A DNA stretch of 64,000 bases, taken from Ophiura sarsii. Lineage: Eukaryota > Echinodermata > Ophiuroidea > Amphilepidida > Ophiuridae. Below the pieces are notes generated by a model. It was not told the origin of the DNA and searched no databases. It was given only the letters and a program-made list of their open reading frames with translations. Of the stretch, positions 24,200-35,046 are shown in pieces; within the stretch, counting starts at the first letter, position 1, and each line of letters starts with the position of its first letter. The stretch covers positions 7,028,542 through 7,092,541 of the forward strand of contig CM069449.1 of NCBI GenBank assembly GCA_035610835.1, given 5' to 3'. The translations under genes were made by a program, and so were the position numbers.

Positions 24200-24968
24200 C
24201 ACTGAGAGTATATGGCCTATACTAGGCCTCTTGCTCCGGTCCTTATCCCAGCACTGTTTCATGAGGTCAGCCAAAGGTTTGGGCATGTCTGGTGGAATTG
24301 GTAGTCTCTCACCACCCTTACACACCCTATGTATGATGTTAAGCAATTTAGAACCTTCAAATGGAATCTGAGTAGTCCATAGCTCCCAAACCACCACCAT
24401 ATAGGCAAATATGTCATACGTTGGAGACAATTTCTGTTCAGCCAGGAGTTCTGGTGCCATCCAAGCATACGATGCTGTTCTTGTTGCGGTCACTGTGACA
24501 TCTGTTCTTTTTGCCAAGCCAAAGTCGGCCAACTTCAAGACATTTTCTTTTGCGATCAGATAATTCGGCGATTTCAAATCTTTGTGTATGATCTTCATCT
24601 TATTCAGATATTCTATAGGCCATGCTGCCTGCTTCGCCCAGTTATAGAATTGTTTCAATCGTTCTCCCCTATGCTTATCAAGATAGGATCGCAGAGAACC
24701 GCCTTCACAAAGCTCCAAAATCAGAAAGAATTCGCACTTTCCATCAATCACCCCAAGAAGGTTGACAATATTGGGATGATGAAGTCCAGATAAGATCTGA
24801 ATCTCATTTCTGTCAGGTTTATTCAGTCGTTTAGCTGCTACTTCCTTGCTTTTCCACTTGGCCTTGAAAACAGAGCTGAAACCTCCGGTACCTATTTGCT
24901 CTATAAGGTCCAGATCGGCACGTGGTATGTTTGCGTATGCCATAGTGGTTCAGAGAATACATGTATAC
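24200..24968 (-). CDS. MLK/ZAK-like protein kinase, one exon (partial gene)
   Basis: Coding starts at the ATG at 24943 and gives one continuous kinase domain of about 248 residues. Visible motifs: glycine loop GTGGFSSV (18-25), ATP lysine K38 in VAAK, aC glutamate about E47, HKDLKSPN (120-127) with catalytic D122 and N127, DFG at 140-142, MAPE at 162-165, and C-terminal RPS. The sequence is most like the MLK/ZAK group of MAP3K-type kinases, which phosphorylate serine/threonine in stress signalling. The frame meets a stop only after GTAAGT (24199 downward), a canonical splice donor, so coding probably continues in an exon not recognised here. TTTACAG just before 24968 is a plausible acceptor, making 24944-24968 5' UTR. 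Oddities: HRD is HKD, the usual glycine of the aF motif (DIFAYG) is M182, and W108-P109 replace the common RG. These may be divergence or early decay. Family membership is sure; activity is not. Confidence 0.85.
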
Positions 24969-25920
24969 CTGTAAACAATAATGATGTAGAAACGCCGTAA
25001 GATACTTGTGGGTCAGTGTCTTGTAATAAACAAGGTTTTAGCTGAAATCAATACCCAACTGAAAGCATTTCTAGATCAAACGGATGTTGTTAATATCTTT
25101 CTACTATGGCCCGTATTCTCGTACGTTTAAGACATTGCACGCATAAACACATCGCTAACTAATGTACAACTCAGAAATGTATTTAATTTCAACATGCGCG
25201 GGCCGTATTCTCGTACTAAACGCGGTTTTAGCCTACAACAACCATCTCAAACTATACTCGTGTTTAAGTTAATAATAACACTCTAGGCCGTATTCTTGTA
25301 CGAATTTCAAACGCGATTTTAAACTACACATGCGTTTAACTTTGACTTTAAATCGTTTAACTACTAAACGCAATTCGTGAATATTTGTTTAACTTAAACA
25401 TGCATCTAACTCACTGAAAGTGTCTAATTATAAATATGAGTACGATAGTATGGGAGTAGTTTAACGCCCATTTATGAAACTACGTTCATTTTAGGCCATT
25501 CGGTCATATCTGCTGTACCCCATTCGGCTAAAAATAACCTGACATTCAAGAGTATGAATTACAGGCAAATCAAACTGTTTGCTTAAAGGAAACCGCTCGC
25601 TTTCTAAATAAAGATAGCTCGGTGAACTATTCAATAGTTGATTCGATCCAATACTTTGGATTCACACGGAAACTGAAACGTTCATTCTTAACATTCTAGA
25701 ATTAGATATTCATCCTCGCGACATGAGAGACCTAAAGAATTAACTACACACAGAATACAGCAAGAACCACTAAACTTCTTAAGTAGAGATTACAAGGCTG
25801 AATGATCACGAGGCTGAATGATCAGATATTTCTTAATTAAAATGTGTATATGCTTAAGTTTTTATCATGTTTAGTTTAATGATGAACATGCTTTTTACCA
25901 AATTAGATCAGTAATACTAT
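24969..25920. repeat. Spacer with three GGCCGTATTCTCGTAC ends
   Basis: The word GGCCGTATTCTCGTAC or a close variant occurs at about 25109, 25200 and 25286 in the same orientation, each followed by TTTAA/AAACGC-rich sequence. This looks like repeated insertion, or nesting, of one small element family. Full borders were not found. The rest is AT-rich without a gene signal. Confidence 0.5.
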
Positions 25921-26810
25921 TAGTATTACTAGCGAGTTTAATTGATTGTTTAATTATAACTTTACGCAATTTTAACCCAGTACGATATGTATCTTGCTCT
26001 AAATCAGATGTTAAATATTACACACTTCTGACTGTTTTGTAGAAGTTAAACGCACATTCTTAATAATTGAAAGTCAAACAAGAAAGACACTAACAAAATT
26101 GGATTATCAGATCGTTAGCATAATAAAACATTTTCTGCCATAATTATCCTGTGTAAAAGGTTAATTCTATTCAATATGCCTCAATATACATCAAGAATAA
26201 TAACAGTATAGGTCTATCACTAGTGAGGTTATTGATGCTTAGGGTGTTTTCTTTTATATCTTAGAAATAGGAACATGGTTTTATATTATTTTAATGATTA
26301 ATTGGTTAATCTTGCTGTTTTATTCAAATGTTGAATATTACGCAATTCTGATTGTTTTGTTTAGTATTACTAGCGAGTTTAATTGATTGTTTAACTATAA
26401 CTTTACACAATTTTAACCCAGTACGATATGTATCTTGCCCTAAATCAGATGTTAAATATTACACACTTCTGACTGTTTTGTAGAAGTTAAACGCACATTC
26501 TTAATAATTGAAAGTCAAACAAGAAAGACACTAACAAAATTGGATTATCAGATCGTTAGCATAATAAAACATTTTCTGCCATAATTATCATGTGTAAAAG
26601 GTTAATTTTATTCAATATGCCTCAATATACATCAAGAATAATAACAGTATAGGTCTATCACTAGTGAGGTTATTGATGCTTAGGGTGTTTTCTTTTATAT
26701 CTTAGAAATAGGAACATGGTTTTATATTATTTTAATGATTTTAATCAAAATTGGTTAATCTTGCTGTTTTATTCAAATGTTGAATATTACGCAATTCTGA
26801 TTGTTTTGTA
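25921..26810. repeat. Tandem duplication, ~441 bp unit
   Basis: 25921-26361 is repeated at 26362-26810 with very few differences and an 8-base expansion (TTTTAATC region near 26740) in the second copy. Both start TAGTATTACTAGCGAGTTTA. The high identity points to a recent duplication. Within the unit, two weaker related blocks (GTTAAATATTACACACTTCT and GTTGAATATTACGCAATTCT) suggest an older, smaller repeat. Confidence 0.93.
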
Positions 26811-27899
26811 AAAGCAGCGCTGAGTGCACATTCTTAAACCTACTTATAAAGTCAATCAAGACACCATTTTGATACGACATTCCCCTCACACGCGATTCAG
26901 GGTATAAAAACTACGTCGAGTACAATTTTGCCCTTAAACCTACGTCAAATCAACGAATCCAACTGTTCTTAGTCAACGAAGTTGAAGTTGAAAACAAATG
27001 TGTTACCTACGAATACTTTGATTATTGCAATGTAAGCTACCGTGTTTTAAGTCTTAACATGTTTTTCTCTTATATGAATGCTTAAAAATGTTGCCTGATA
27101 TATTGCTCTTAATAAACCTTTTCAAAATTACAACTGACAGTTAGCTATTGTATATTATGTTCAACATTAAATTAATATTCTAGTATCTATTTAAAGTAAA
27201 CTACTGGGAATATGTTCATGATATTAGGATTTAAACATGTTTTAACATGTTTATTTAAAAAAACAAATATTGTTAACAGCCCTGCATAATTATTTCACCC
27301 CAAAATGTAACATAAATTAAGTAGAACATTAATGTATTACAGTTTTACTTCCCTTATCTACGTAGACAGTAACTGTTACCTTCGAATACCAAATTTCCAC
27401 ATTCCTCTATGTACTTAGGTTTTGGGCGCATGCTCAAAATTTTAAATTTTACAGAAAGGGTCATTCCCCCTCTTTGAGGTACATGAAAACAAATGTTCAT
27501 TAAAATCATCTTGGTGAAAGTACACAAAGTGACTCAACCTCGTGTTTCAAAGTATTGAGAGCCTGCAAATGTTACCTAACTGTGTGAATCTAAAATGTAA
27601 ACAAAAAATGAGCACCTGGACAAATATGATCACTTTCTATCAGCATTAGCATCTTCTAATTACAATATAATCACAAATTTGAATGAAATATGTAAATAGG
27701 TGGAATAATCATCACTTAATCAAAATATGGTACTTGTATTGGTAGGTAACATTGAGAAGTGTACCTTCAACTTCATCATTCCGCCACGTGGTCAATTGGA
27801 AAGATTAGTGATAGCACTTTTTTCCATACACGCTTGATATGTTGACATTGAGTGGGAAAAAGGAATAAGAGATCGAAGCATTTTGAAACTGACCCTAAA
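26811..27899. other. AT-rich spacer, no gene seen
   Basis: No recognised domain. GGGTATAAAAACT near 26900 looks like a TATA box but has no gene attached to it. Confidence 0.5.
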
Positions 27900-28135
27900 A
27901 ATCTAGCCGTGGACACTTTTCGTTGGAGTCGGGAGATAAGAGTGAAGAAGAAGATAACACTGACACAGCGGACGACACCAACCCTGCAGTTGTGGAACTT
28001 GATGCTGAGTCAGATGAGATGAACTGGATACAGATCCAATGGAGTCAGAAGATACGAGTGAAGAAGAGGATCATCAGGATGCATTTCAGGGCTTACAGCT
28101 GATCGTCCTATTGAGATACGTACTTCTGAAAGAAC
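27900..28135 (+). pseudogene. Acidic coding-like stretch, broken
   Basis: Two frames carry related acidic peptides: DKSEEEDNTDTADD (from ~27937) and, after a shift near 28020, MESEDTSEEEDHQDAF. The repeated GGAGTCNGNAGATANGAGTG shows an internal duplication. Acidic serine/glutamate-rich segments like this open many transposase and gag proteins, but nothing specific is recognisable. It could also be chance. Confidence 0.3.
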
Positions 28136-28275
28136 GTGCCGACTAGAACAAATAAGTGACTGAAGTAGTAGTTAAAAAAGAAAGGAGATTGTAAAATAAA
28201 GAGAAAGTTTTTAAGGAGCATAGAGATTTATGTGAAGTTGTCGTAATTGTATGTGTATAATATGTATTAAACAAT

Positions 28276-28320
28276 ATACATGTATATATATATATATATA
28301 TATGTGTATGTGTATATATG
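28276..28320. repeat. (TA)n/(TG)n microsatellite
   Basis: A TATATATATATA run followed by TGTGTATGTGTATATATG. Confidence 0.9.
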
Positions 28321-28420
28321 AAGACTCGCTTAAATGTGATTTTTGAGCTTGCCACTGAAACAATGCGGGTAACCAAAAATATTGGCGGATGACCAAAATC
28401 CCAACCTAGGTTATCCGGTG

Positions 28421-29283
28421 GATAACCAATTTATTTTTCTTATTTCGAACACTGGCAGCGAGCGGTGGGATTTCACTTAAGGAATTGGAAAGTCGGTAAA
28501 AGTAGAGAAAGACGCTACCAGTCATGAATTTTAGCGACACATATTCCAGCGATAGCGAAGTCATAATCGAACCTAGGAGGAATGGCAGCAGCATTAAGAG
28601 AAATCCGGACAGAAGTGGTGCGGATGAACCCGTTTATGGAGGAACGAAAGAAGGAGAGTGACAGTGGGGCAGCGCCGAACAGGGTACCGTGGAGCGCGGA
28701 AGAAAACGTTGGAAAGGGGCACGCTAGCGCTTATCCAACGGCGTTGTCGACGCAGAGAGAGACCAGTGCGAAGCAATGGGTGAAATGATGGACGCTCAAT
28801 ACCGAGTCGTGAGAATTAAGCAGCAGACAACCCGAAAAAACTAATCTGGTATTAGGTAAAGCTACTTATAATACCTAACTTGTTTTTAATCCCATGTTGT
28901 TTGGTATTTTACATGTAGAGAGATGGCGATATGTAAGTGTGTATTATATTTTTAGAAGATCTAACCCAGTGATGGACAAGCACTACCAAAGTAACCACAG
29001 ACGGCGAGAGTAAGGGAACGACAGGAAGAATTCAATGGCTATATGGTGACCAGCGGACGGCGACACAGGTTATCCATCTCCAAGCACCTTGGTTACCTGG
29101 GGAGCTACTGTGTTCCAGTGTTTCATCGATATGTATGCCGCCGACGGGGAAACAATAAAGTCACTGGGATGGAGAATTTTCCGTTTATCTGCTTGTGGAC
29201 ACGGGCTCTGATATGACGATCATTAACCCTCCTGTGTACCACCAGATCCAACAACTTTATAGACCCCAACTGGAGGAGCATCT
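28421..29283 (+). pseudogene. Gypsy-like LTR retroelement fragment, decayed
   Basis: TGGCAGCGAGCGGTGGG at about 28455, just after …GAACA, has the position and TGG start of a tRNA primer-binding site. From 28524 a frame begins MNFSDTYSSDSEVIIEPRRN and reads, with stops, to about 28840 (gag-like position). Around 29190-29280, after a frameshift, VYLLVDTGSDMTII appears, the active-site motif (DTGS) of a retroviral-type aspartic protease. Reverse transcriptase, integrase and a second LTR were not found. The fragment is interrupted by stops and runs into a 41-bp minisatellite. Confidence 0.65.
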
Positions 29284-29600
29284 AGACATGGATACCACCG
29301 ACGGCAAACCATTGAGCATTTGAACGTGTGTGCCGCACATGGAAACCAAGGAGGAGCATCGGGACGTGTATGCCGCCGACGGGGAACCATGGAGGAGCAT
29401 CCGGACATGTATGCCGCTGAACGGGAAACCACAGAGAAGCATCTGGACGTGTATGCCGCCGATGGGGAACCATGGAGGAGCATCTGGACATGTATGCCGC
29501 TGACGAGAAACCACAGAAGAGCATCCGGACGTGTATTCCGCCGACGGGGAACCACGGAGGAGCATCTGGACGTGTATGCCGCCGACAGGGAACCATGGAC
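29284..29600. repeat. 41-bp minisatellite grown from the LTR element
   Basis: About seven units start at GAGGAGCATC (29351, 29392, 29434, 29475, 29516, 29557 and a diverged first copy), with spacing 41-42. The unit word GTATGCCGCCGACGGGGAA also occurs once upstream at about 29132-29150, within the retroelement, which appears to be its source. Because 41 is not a multiple of three and the array lacks stops, long frames exist on both strands. They are by-products. Confidence 0.85.
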
Positions 29601-30071
29601 GACGTTTGAAAGACCGAAGAAGAAGAAGAGAAGACTGGACAACGAAAACAGTTACCTACCAACAGAAATTATTGTGTGTTATGATTTGTAGATTATAAAG
29701 TGTACATACATGTTCAAATTTGCTTGTTAATATATTCCCGAAATAAAAAAACAAACCAAGAAATAATGAATTCGATTATTATGCTATGTTCTGAATTGAG
29801 TTGGTGTTTCAGATTTAAAATGGTGAAAGGATATTTTCTTGCGAGGCTACAGATATAATGTGAGTGAGTGTATAATTTAAGTGTTATAATACTTGTTTTA
29901 AAAAAACATTAATCACTCTTGACACGACATGTTTAATCTAGATTTGCGATGTATTAAAGCTTCTTAAGTAAGTTACCACTGATTCAAATTGTCATGTTAT
30001 TGTGCTGTGTGTATTGTAAAACCCCGTCGCTTATTCACTTACCACTGATTCAAATTGCCGTTTATCAGCAG
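29601..30071. other. AT-rich spacer
   Basis: No gene recognised. AATAAA near 29742 is not tied to a transcript. Confidence 0.4.
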
Positions 30072-30143
30072 GTATCGGTGGCCTAGTGGTTAAGGCGCCC
30101 GTCTAGAGATCGGGAGACCGGGGTTCAATTCCCAGCCGGTGAA
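30072..30143 (+). tRNA. tRNA-like sequence (gene or pseudogene)
   Basis: Box A TGGCCTAGTGG and box B GGTTCAATTCC are both present at normal spacing. The D stem (GCC/GGC) and a 4-bp anticodon stem (CCCG/CGGG) form well. The acceptor stem GTATCGG/CCGGTGA has two G-U pairs and one mismatch. The loop CTAGAGA puts AGA in the anticodon position, which would be serine, but the long variable arm of tRNA-Ser is missing. A T-run follows at 30161. Either a decayed tRNA or the head of a SINE. Confidence 0.5.
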
Positions 30144-30494
30144 TGTACGTCCTTGCTTATTTTTCGTTGGGACATTCGCCGGTGGTTGTTAATATTTGTT
30201 GTTATATTGTCTATTGTCTAGGGTCAAACGGTCAAAAAAATTCGCACGGTCACAACATTTCGCACGGTCACAACATTTCGCGGTCCAAATAGCACAACAA
30301 TAAACAAATAATGCCCAATCATTAGTGTTTTCTGGTCTAGGTCCTATTTTTTTTTCTTACGCGAATTTAGCGTCGCGGTATTTGGAGCCAGGGGGGCAAC
30401 TCCCCCATGCCCCCGGTCGGTACGCCACTGATGTTAAAGTGTATACATGTATCATACTAAACAAGTGATGTAAGAAACTATCTCTGTCCCATTT
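30144..30494. other. Spacer with a CAGTGGCGTA-type remnant
   Basis: GGTACGCCACTGATG at about 30418-30432 follows a G/C-rich tract (30388-30417). Similar GCCACTG ends beside G/C tracts occur at about 43115, 58524 and 59224, suggesting a dispersed element whose end is CAGTGGCGTA, as in many hAT elements. Confidence 0.4.
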
Positions 30495-30755
30495 TTCTTG
30501 TCTTGTCTTGTCGTGTCGTTGTAGGTCATGTTGTGGCGGGTCATGTCGTGGCGTGGCATGTCATGCCATGGCGTGTCATGTCGTGGCATGTATTGTCGTG
30601 TTGTGTCGTGTCATGTCATGTCAGGTCATGATGTTGCATGTCGTGTCATGTCATTTCATGTCATGTCATGTCATGTAGTGCCATGCCGTGCCATGTCGTG
30701 CTGTGTCGTGTCGGGTCATGTCATGTATTGTCTTGTTTTGTCTTGCTATGTTTTC
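30495..30755. repeat. Degenerate TGTCRTG simple repeat
   Basis: About 260 bp made almost only of TGTC, CATG and CGTG words (for example TGTCATGTCATGTCATG). The open frame across it is low-complexity. Confidence 0.9.
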
Positions 30756-31184
30756 AATGGTTAAATGTACATCGTCTTTAGTGTTTAAATAAAGTTGATA
30801 TATATTATTATAGGTATCTTTTAAGTGAAAGTGAAACGTCATTACAAATCAGTTGGAGCGGGAGTGAGCGTTACATTATCATAGCCAACATATCCGATAT
30901 TGACGATATTATGCTATTTTGGTCTAACCAAATTATTTGGTATTGACGATATTATACTATTTTGGACTTAGAATATTTGTCAAACTCAGAACTATTTGTG
31001 TTTCAAACTGACGCTATTAAGATATTATTAGTGGTTAAATAGATATATTCTATTAATTATTATTGACAATATTATGCTATTTTCAATTTCGACTTTTTTT
31101 GAAACTCGGAACATTCTCATTTGCAGACTGACGCTATTCAGATATTAGAGGTTAATTAGCAGCTATTATCGTAATAGCCAAAAT

Positions 31185-31915
31185 ATTGGTAGCTTCTAAA
31201 GAACGACCCGTCATGTATTCGGGCAATAATTTCGTGTTTTCGGGCAATGATGTCGTGTTTAAACGTCGAGATAAGATGGATTCAATTTCATTGGCTTAGG
31301 GGTTTGTAACTCAGAATATATTTATGATTTATGATCAGAAATGAAAATCTGCAAGAAAATCTGCTTAACACAAAATCAAGGATGCAGAGTGTCCCCTGGA
31401 AAAGGTCACATGATAACATATGCTTGTAATATTCCACAGTTTCATGAATGGCAGCTTCTAAAGAATGACCTATCATGTGGTATAGCATCATAAGTTTCGA
31501 TTTAAGAAAAGATTTCACAATTCAGGACAATTTCATTGGCTGCTTTTAAAGAACAACCCATCTTGTATTCGGGCAACGATCTCGTTTCTAACTGAAGGAA
31601 ATGAAACGATAATGCTTTGGTCAACATTTTCATTAGGTGCTAATATCTAAATAACGCGAACGAAGTATCTTAATAGCTTGATGGCTTTGGTCAATTCAAT
31701 ATGTGCTAATATCTAAATATCTAAATATCTTAATAGCTTTTAAGCTATTAAAATAGCGTAATAGGCCCACTATTTCATTGGCAGCTTCTGAAGAAAAAAC
31801 CATCATGTATTCGTGGTATAGCCATCAGATTTTTTTTCGGTATAAGGAAAGGGGTTACAATGTCATTGGTTGCTTTTAAAGAACGGGCCATCTTGTAAGT
31901 TGTATTCGAGCAACG
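31185..31915. repeat. Irregular repeat with a GCAGCTTCTAAAGAA word
   Basis: The block (G)GCAGCTTCTAAAGAACGACC followed by a TCATGTATTCGGGCAA-like tail recurs at about 31190, 31448, 31539, 31781 and 31868 with varied spacing. A family A MITE fragment (31306-31434) lies inside. Confidence 0.65.
31306..31434. mobile_element. Fragment of TTAA MITE family A
   Basis: Matches the right arm of 15191-15580 (TGATTTATGATCAGAAATG, CTGCAAGAAAATNTGCTT, GTCCCCTGGAAAAG). Only one arm is present and no second TTAA was found. Confidence 0.7.
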
Positions 31916-32300
31916 AACCGAAAATATAGCTTAATATATAAACCTAATATCTAAATATAAATGTGTTAGTAGCTTAATATCCTAGCTAATTAGATTATCT
32001 CGAGGATAAAACCCAAATATCTAAATAGCTTAACATCTAAACATAATATCTAAATATCTAAATATCTTAATAGCTTAATAGCTTAATATTGAAATATCGA
32101 AATAGCTTAATAGCTTAATATCATAGCTAATTGTATATTCTCGAGGATACCAACATATCCAAATATCTAATTAGCTAAATAGCGTAATATCCAAACTTCA
32201 TTATCCAAATATTTAAATAGCTTAATATCTAAACTTTATATCTTAATATCTAAATACCGTAATAGCTTATTATCCTAGTTGATTATATATTCTTGAGGAT
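31620..32300. repeat. Degenerate ATATCTAAATAGCTTA repeat
   Basis: Dozens of variations of AATATCTAAATAGCTTAATA in one orientation, with short unrelated stretches (TCGAGGATA at about 32000, 32130 and 32290). No coding. Confidence 0.8.
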
Positions 32301-33297
32301 AATACCGAAGAGTTACAATCCCGCACCTTAATGCAAACAGGGCAGATTTATATTTCTGATACTTGCCATTATATACCATGATATTTATTATAATGGATAC
32401 CCATACCATACCACATTAGCGTATTGGATACGGTTTTTGAGAATATCATGAACATTGTTTGAAATTAAGGTTGACTCACCTGCTATCCCGAATATATTTA
32501 GAAGGAAGTACAATATTAATTGTAACCAACATGGCGGTTATGAAGTGCTAGGTCTATGGTTATTGTGCTCACGAAACCATCCCGTAGATTAGTTATAGAC
32601 CTGTTGTTACGTCTGTTTAAGTGACAGTGAATTGGTAAACAAACAACACAATTTCAGGTTCAATGGGCTTTGATTTTAGTGGTGAAGTAATACGGTTAAC
32701 CCTGGCAATATAAATAGAAATGTTACAGTTGGCTGGTCTTTGTAAAAGGTATACGTCCATGAACTCTTTGATACTGGAGCTACAGGGTGTGTTAAAAGTG
32801 TCTCATGTGAAACATGATTTTTATGGCGATGAAAAATATAATTCATTAAATGTGAAATTGTAATGATTATATTCAGCAATCGTTAATGTTTCATAAGAAA
32901 TGTTTTTATCCATTTCGAAGATTTTGTTATCAAAGTATGGCAAATCTACTCAGGTATGTCAAATTCAGCTTTGGCCACATTGTATGTGCAGAGAACATTT
33001 TGTTAGAATCGTCATATAGTGTGTAATTGAACATAATAAATAAAATCAATACTTATCTGTCTATTACATATTGATAGTTAGTTCAATTCGAGCAGAAAAA
33101 ACATTTTTTCATCCATATTATCCATGACAAACAACAGAATATATGACTATTATCATGTTGAACAATAATTTCATGTTTCCTATAAATCATCATTGATATC
33201 TCAAATGCAGTTTTTCAGAAAAGTGGCCAAAATGGGATTCGCACTCTTGTTACGGAATTGGTCATAACTCATGGGTTACGGGTAAAATGTAATGGAA
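32301..33297. other. Spacer with one mariner-like end
   Basis: TACAGGGTGTGTTAAAAGTG at about 32783 resembles a mariner terminal repeat, but no partner was found. No gene seen. Confidence 0.4.
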
Positions 33298-33301
33298 TTA
33301 A

Positions 33302-33644
33302 AGGTAGATGACCCGATCACATTTTCGTAACACAGAATTATTTCAAACATACGGAGATTTTCATATCATATGAAAGCTCGTATTTTTCTCATCATCATAC
33401 TGAAATTTGACGGCCTAAATCGGTGTTTACGGAGAAATCGATGAAATAACGTCGAATTACCGCGAATGGTGGTAACCACCGATATAGTTTGTGTACTACT
33501 CAATGGGTACAGTTCACAGCATCGTGTGCGTCTAAAATAAGAACCATTAGAGCTATGCAACTCAAACTTTGGAACACAACTTTTTTAAGGATGACCTTTC
33601 ATGTAGAATAGAAAACTTCAAGTTGAAAATCAGAACATCTACCT
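33302..33644. mobile_element. TTAA-flanked MITE (family B), copy 2
   Basis: 343 bp between TTAA at 33298-33301 and 33645-33648. Same family as 16037-16375: AGGTAGATG end, GGTGGTAACCACC palindrome, and shared blocks CTCAAACTTTGGAA and AAGGATGACCTTTCATGTA. Confidence 0.85.
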
Positions 33645-33754
33645 TTAAGTGTATTTGAAGGGCTAACCATCGCAAATCATGGGATGTATTTTTAATTATT
33701 TCTGTCCCTCATAAAAACTAAATCATACGCATGTGTATACATTTATATACATAA

Positions 33755-34680
33755 TTATGCATAATTACATAATATTGGTGTTACAGATTACATAATTACA
33801 TAGTATTGGTGTTACAGATTACATAATTACATAGTATTGGTGTTACAGATTACATAATTACATAGTATTGGTGTTACAGATTACATAATTACATAGTATT
33901 GGTGTTACAGATTATATAATTACGTACTATTAGTGTTACCGATTACATAATTACGTACTATTAGTGTTACAGATTACATAATTACATACTATTTGTGTTA
34001 CTGATGACACAAGAAAATTATATTATTATTACAGATAACATAATTACACAAATGTTACAGATTACATAATTATATATATACTTTAGTGTTAAAGATTACA
34101 TACTTACATACATCTTGTGTTACATATTACATAATTACATGCTATTAGTATTACAAAATACATATTTACATACTATTATAGTGTTACAGATTACACAATA
34201 AAATAATATTATTATTGCAGATTATATAATTATATATATATATATATACTATTAGTGTTAGAGATTACATAATTACATATTATTAGTGTTACAGATTACA
34301 CAATGACATACTATACGTGTTACAGATCACATAATAATATAATGTGACAGATTACAACTATTAGTGTTACAGATCACATAATTACACACTATTTGTGTTA
34401 CAGATTATATAATTAGTAATTACATACCCTTAGTATTACAGATTACACAATTACATACTATAAGTGTTACAGATTACATAATTTAGTGTTACAGAAAACA
34501 TTATTACATTCTATTAGTGTTACAGATTACATAAGTATATAATATTATTGTCACAGATTACATTATAACCCCGGGATTATAACATACTATAATTGTTACA
34601 GGTAACAATAAGGTACTATAAGTGTACAGATTACATAGTTACATACTATTAGTGTTAAAGAAAACATTATTACATTCTAT
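33755..34680. repeat. 31-bp minisatellite, left part
   Basis: Starts as perfect 31-bp units (ATTACATAATTACATAGTAT then TGGTGTTACAG, five in a row from ~33785) and becomes irregular to the right. It resumes at 34989-35046 after the SINE, and a small piece recurs at 42525-42640. Confidence 0.92.
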
Positions 34681-34686
34681 TAGTGT

Positions 34687-34988
34687 GGTCCAGCGGATAT
34701 CACCCTCGCTCCACAATGCAAAGATTGTGGGTTCGAGCCCCGTTGGTGCCAACGTGTTGTGTCCTTGGGCAAGGCACTTTACCGCACTTGCCACGCTTCA
34801 CCCAGGTGTATAATTGGGTACCGGCATTAATTCATGTTGGGAAGTAAAACAGACTCGCTGTGCGGGAGGAGTGGCGAACCCCCCACAGCCAAGTATTACA
34901 TGGGGAGTCTGGCCTAAACGCTAATGAAAGAGAGATGGGCACTCCGCGCGCGAGCTTTGCTCGGCACGAGTCTTTACTTTACTTTTTT
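34687..34988 (+). mobile_element. tRNA-derived SINE
   Basis: Box A TGGTCCAGCGG and box B GGTTCGAGCCC form a tRNA-like head. It is followed by TGTCCTTGGGCAAGGCACTT, a block common in animal tRNA SINEs, and ends in a T-rich tail. TAGTGT stands on both sides, but the surrounding minisatellite itself contains that word, so it is weak proof of a target duplication. Confidence 0.82.
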
Positions 34989-35046
34989 TAGTGTTACAGA
35001 TTACATAATTATATAATATTCATGTTACCGATTACATAATTACATT
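34989..35046. repeat. 31-bp minisatellite, right part
   Basis: Two more units (AGTGTTACAGATTACATAAT) continue the array across the SINE. Confidence 0.8.

Noticed and set aside
26895..26915. TATAAAA as a promoter
   Set aside because: No gene or transcript signal follows on the plus strand, and such words are common in AT-rich DNA.
29223..29691. Three long minus-strand frames and one plus-strand frame of 100-139 codons
   Set aside because: All read through the stop-free 41-bp minisatellite. Their repeats shift frame at each unit, so none is constrained.
33755..34680. CRISPR-like array (31-bp repeat)
   Set aside because: Units abut directly with no unique spacers, and the DNA is eukaryotic. 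It is a minisatellite.
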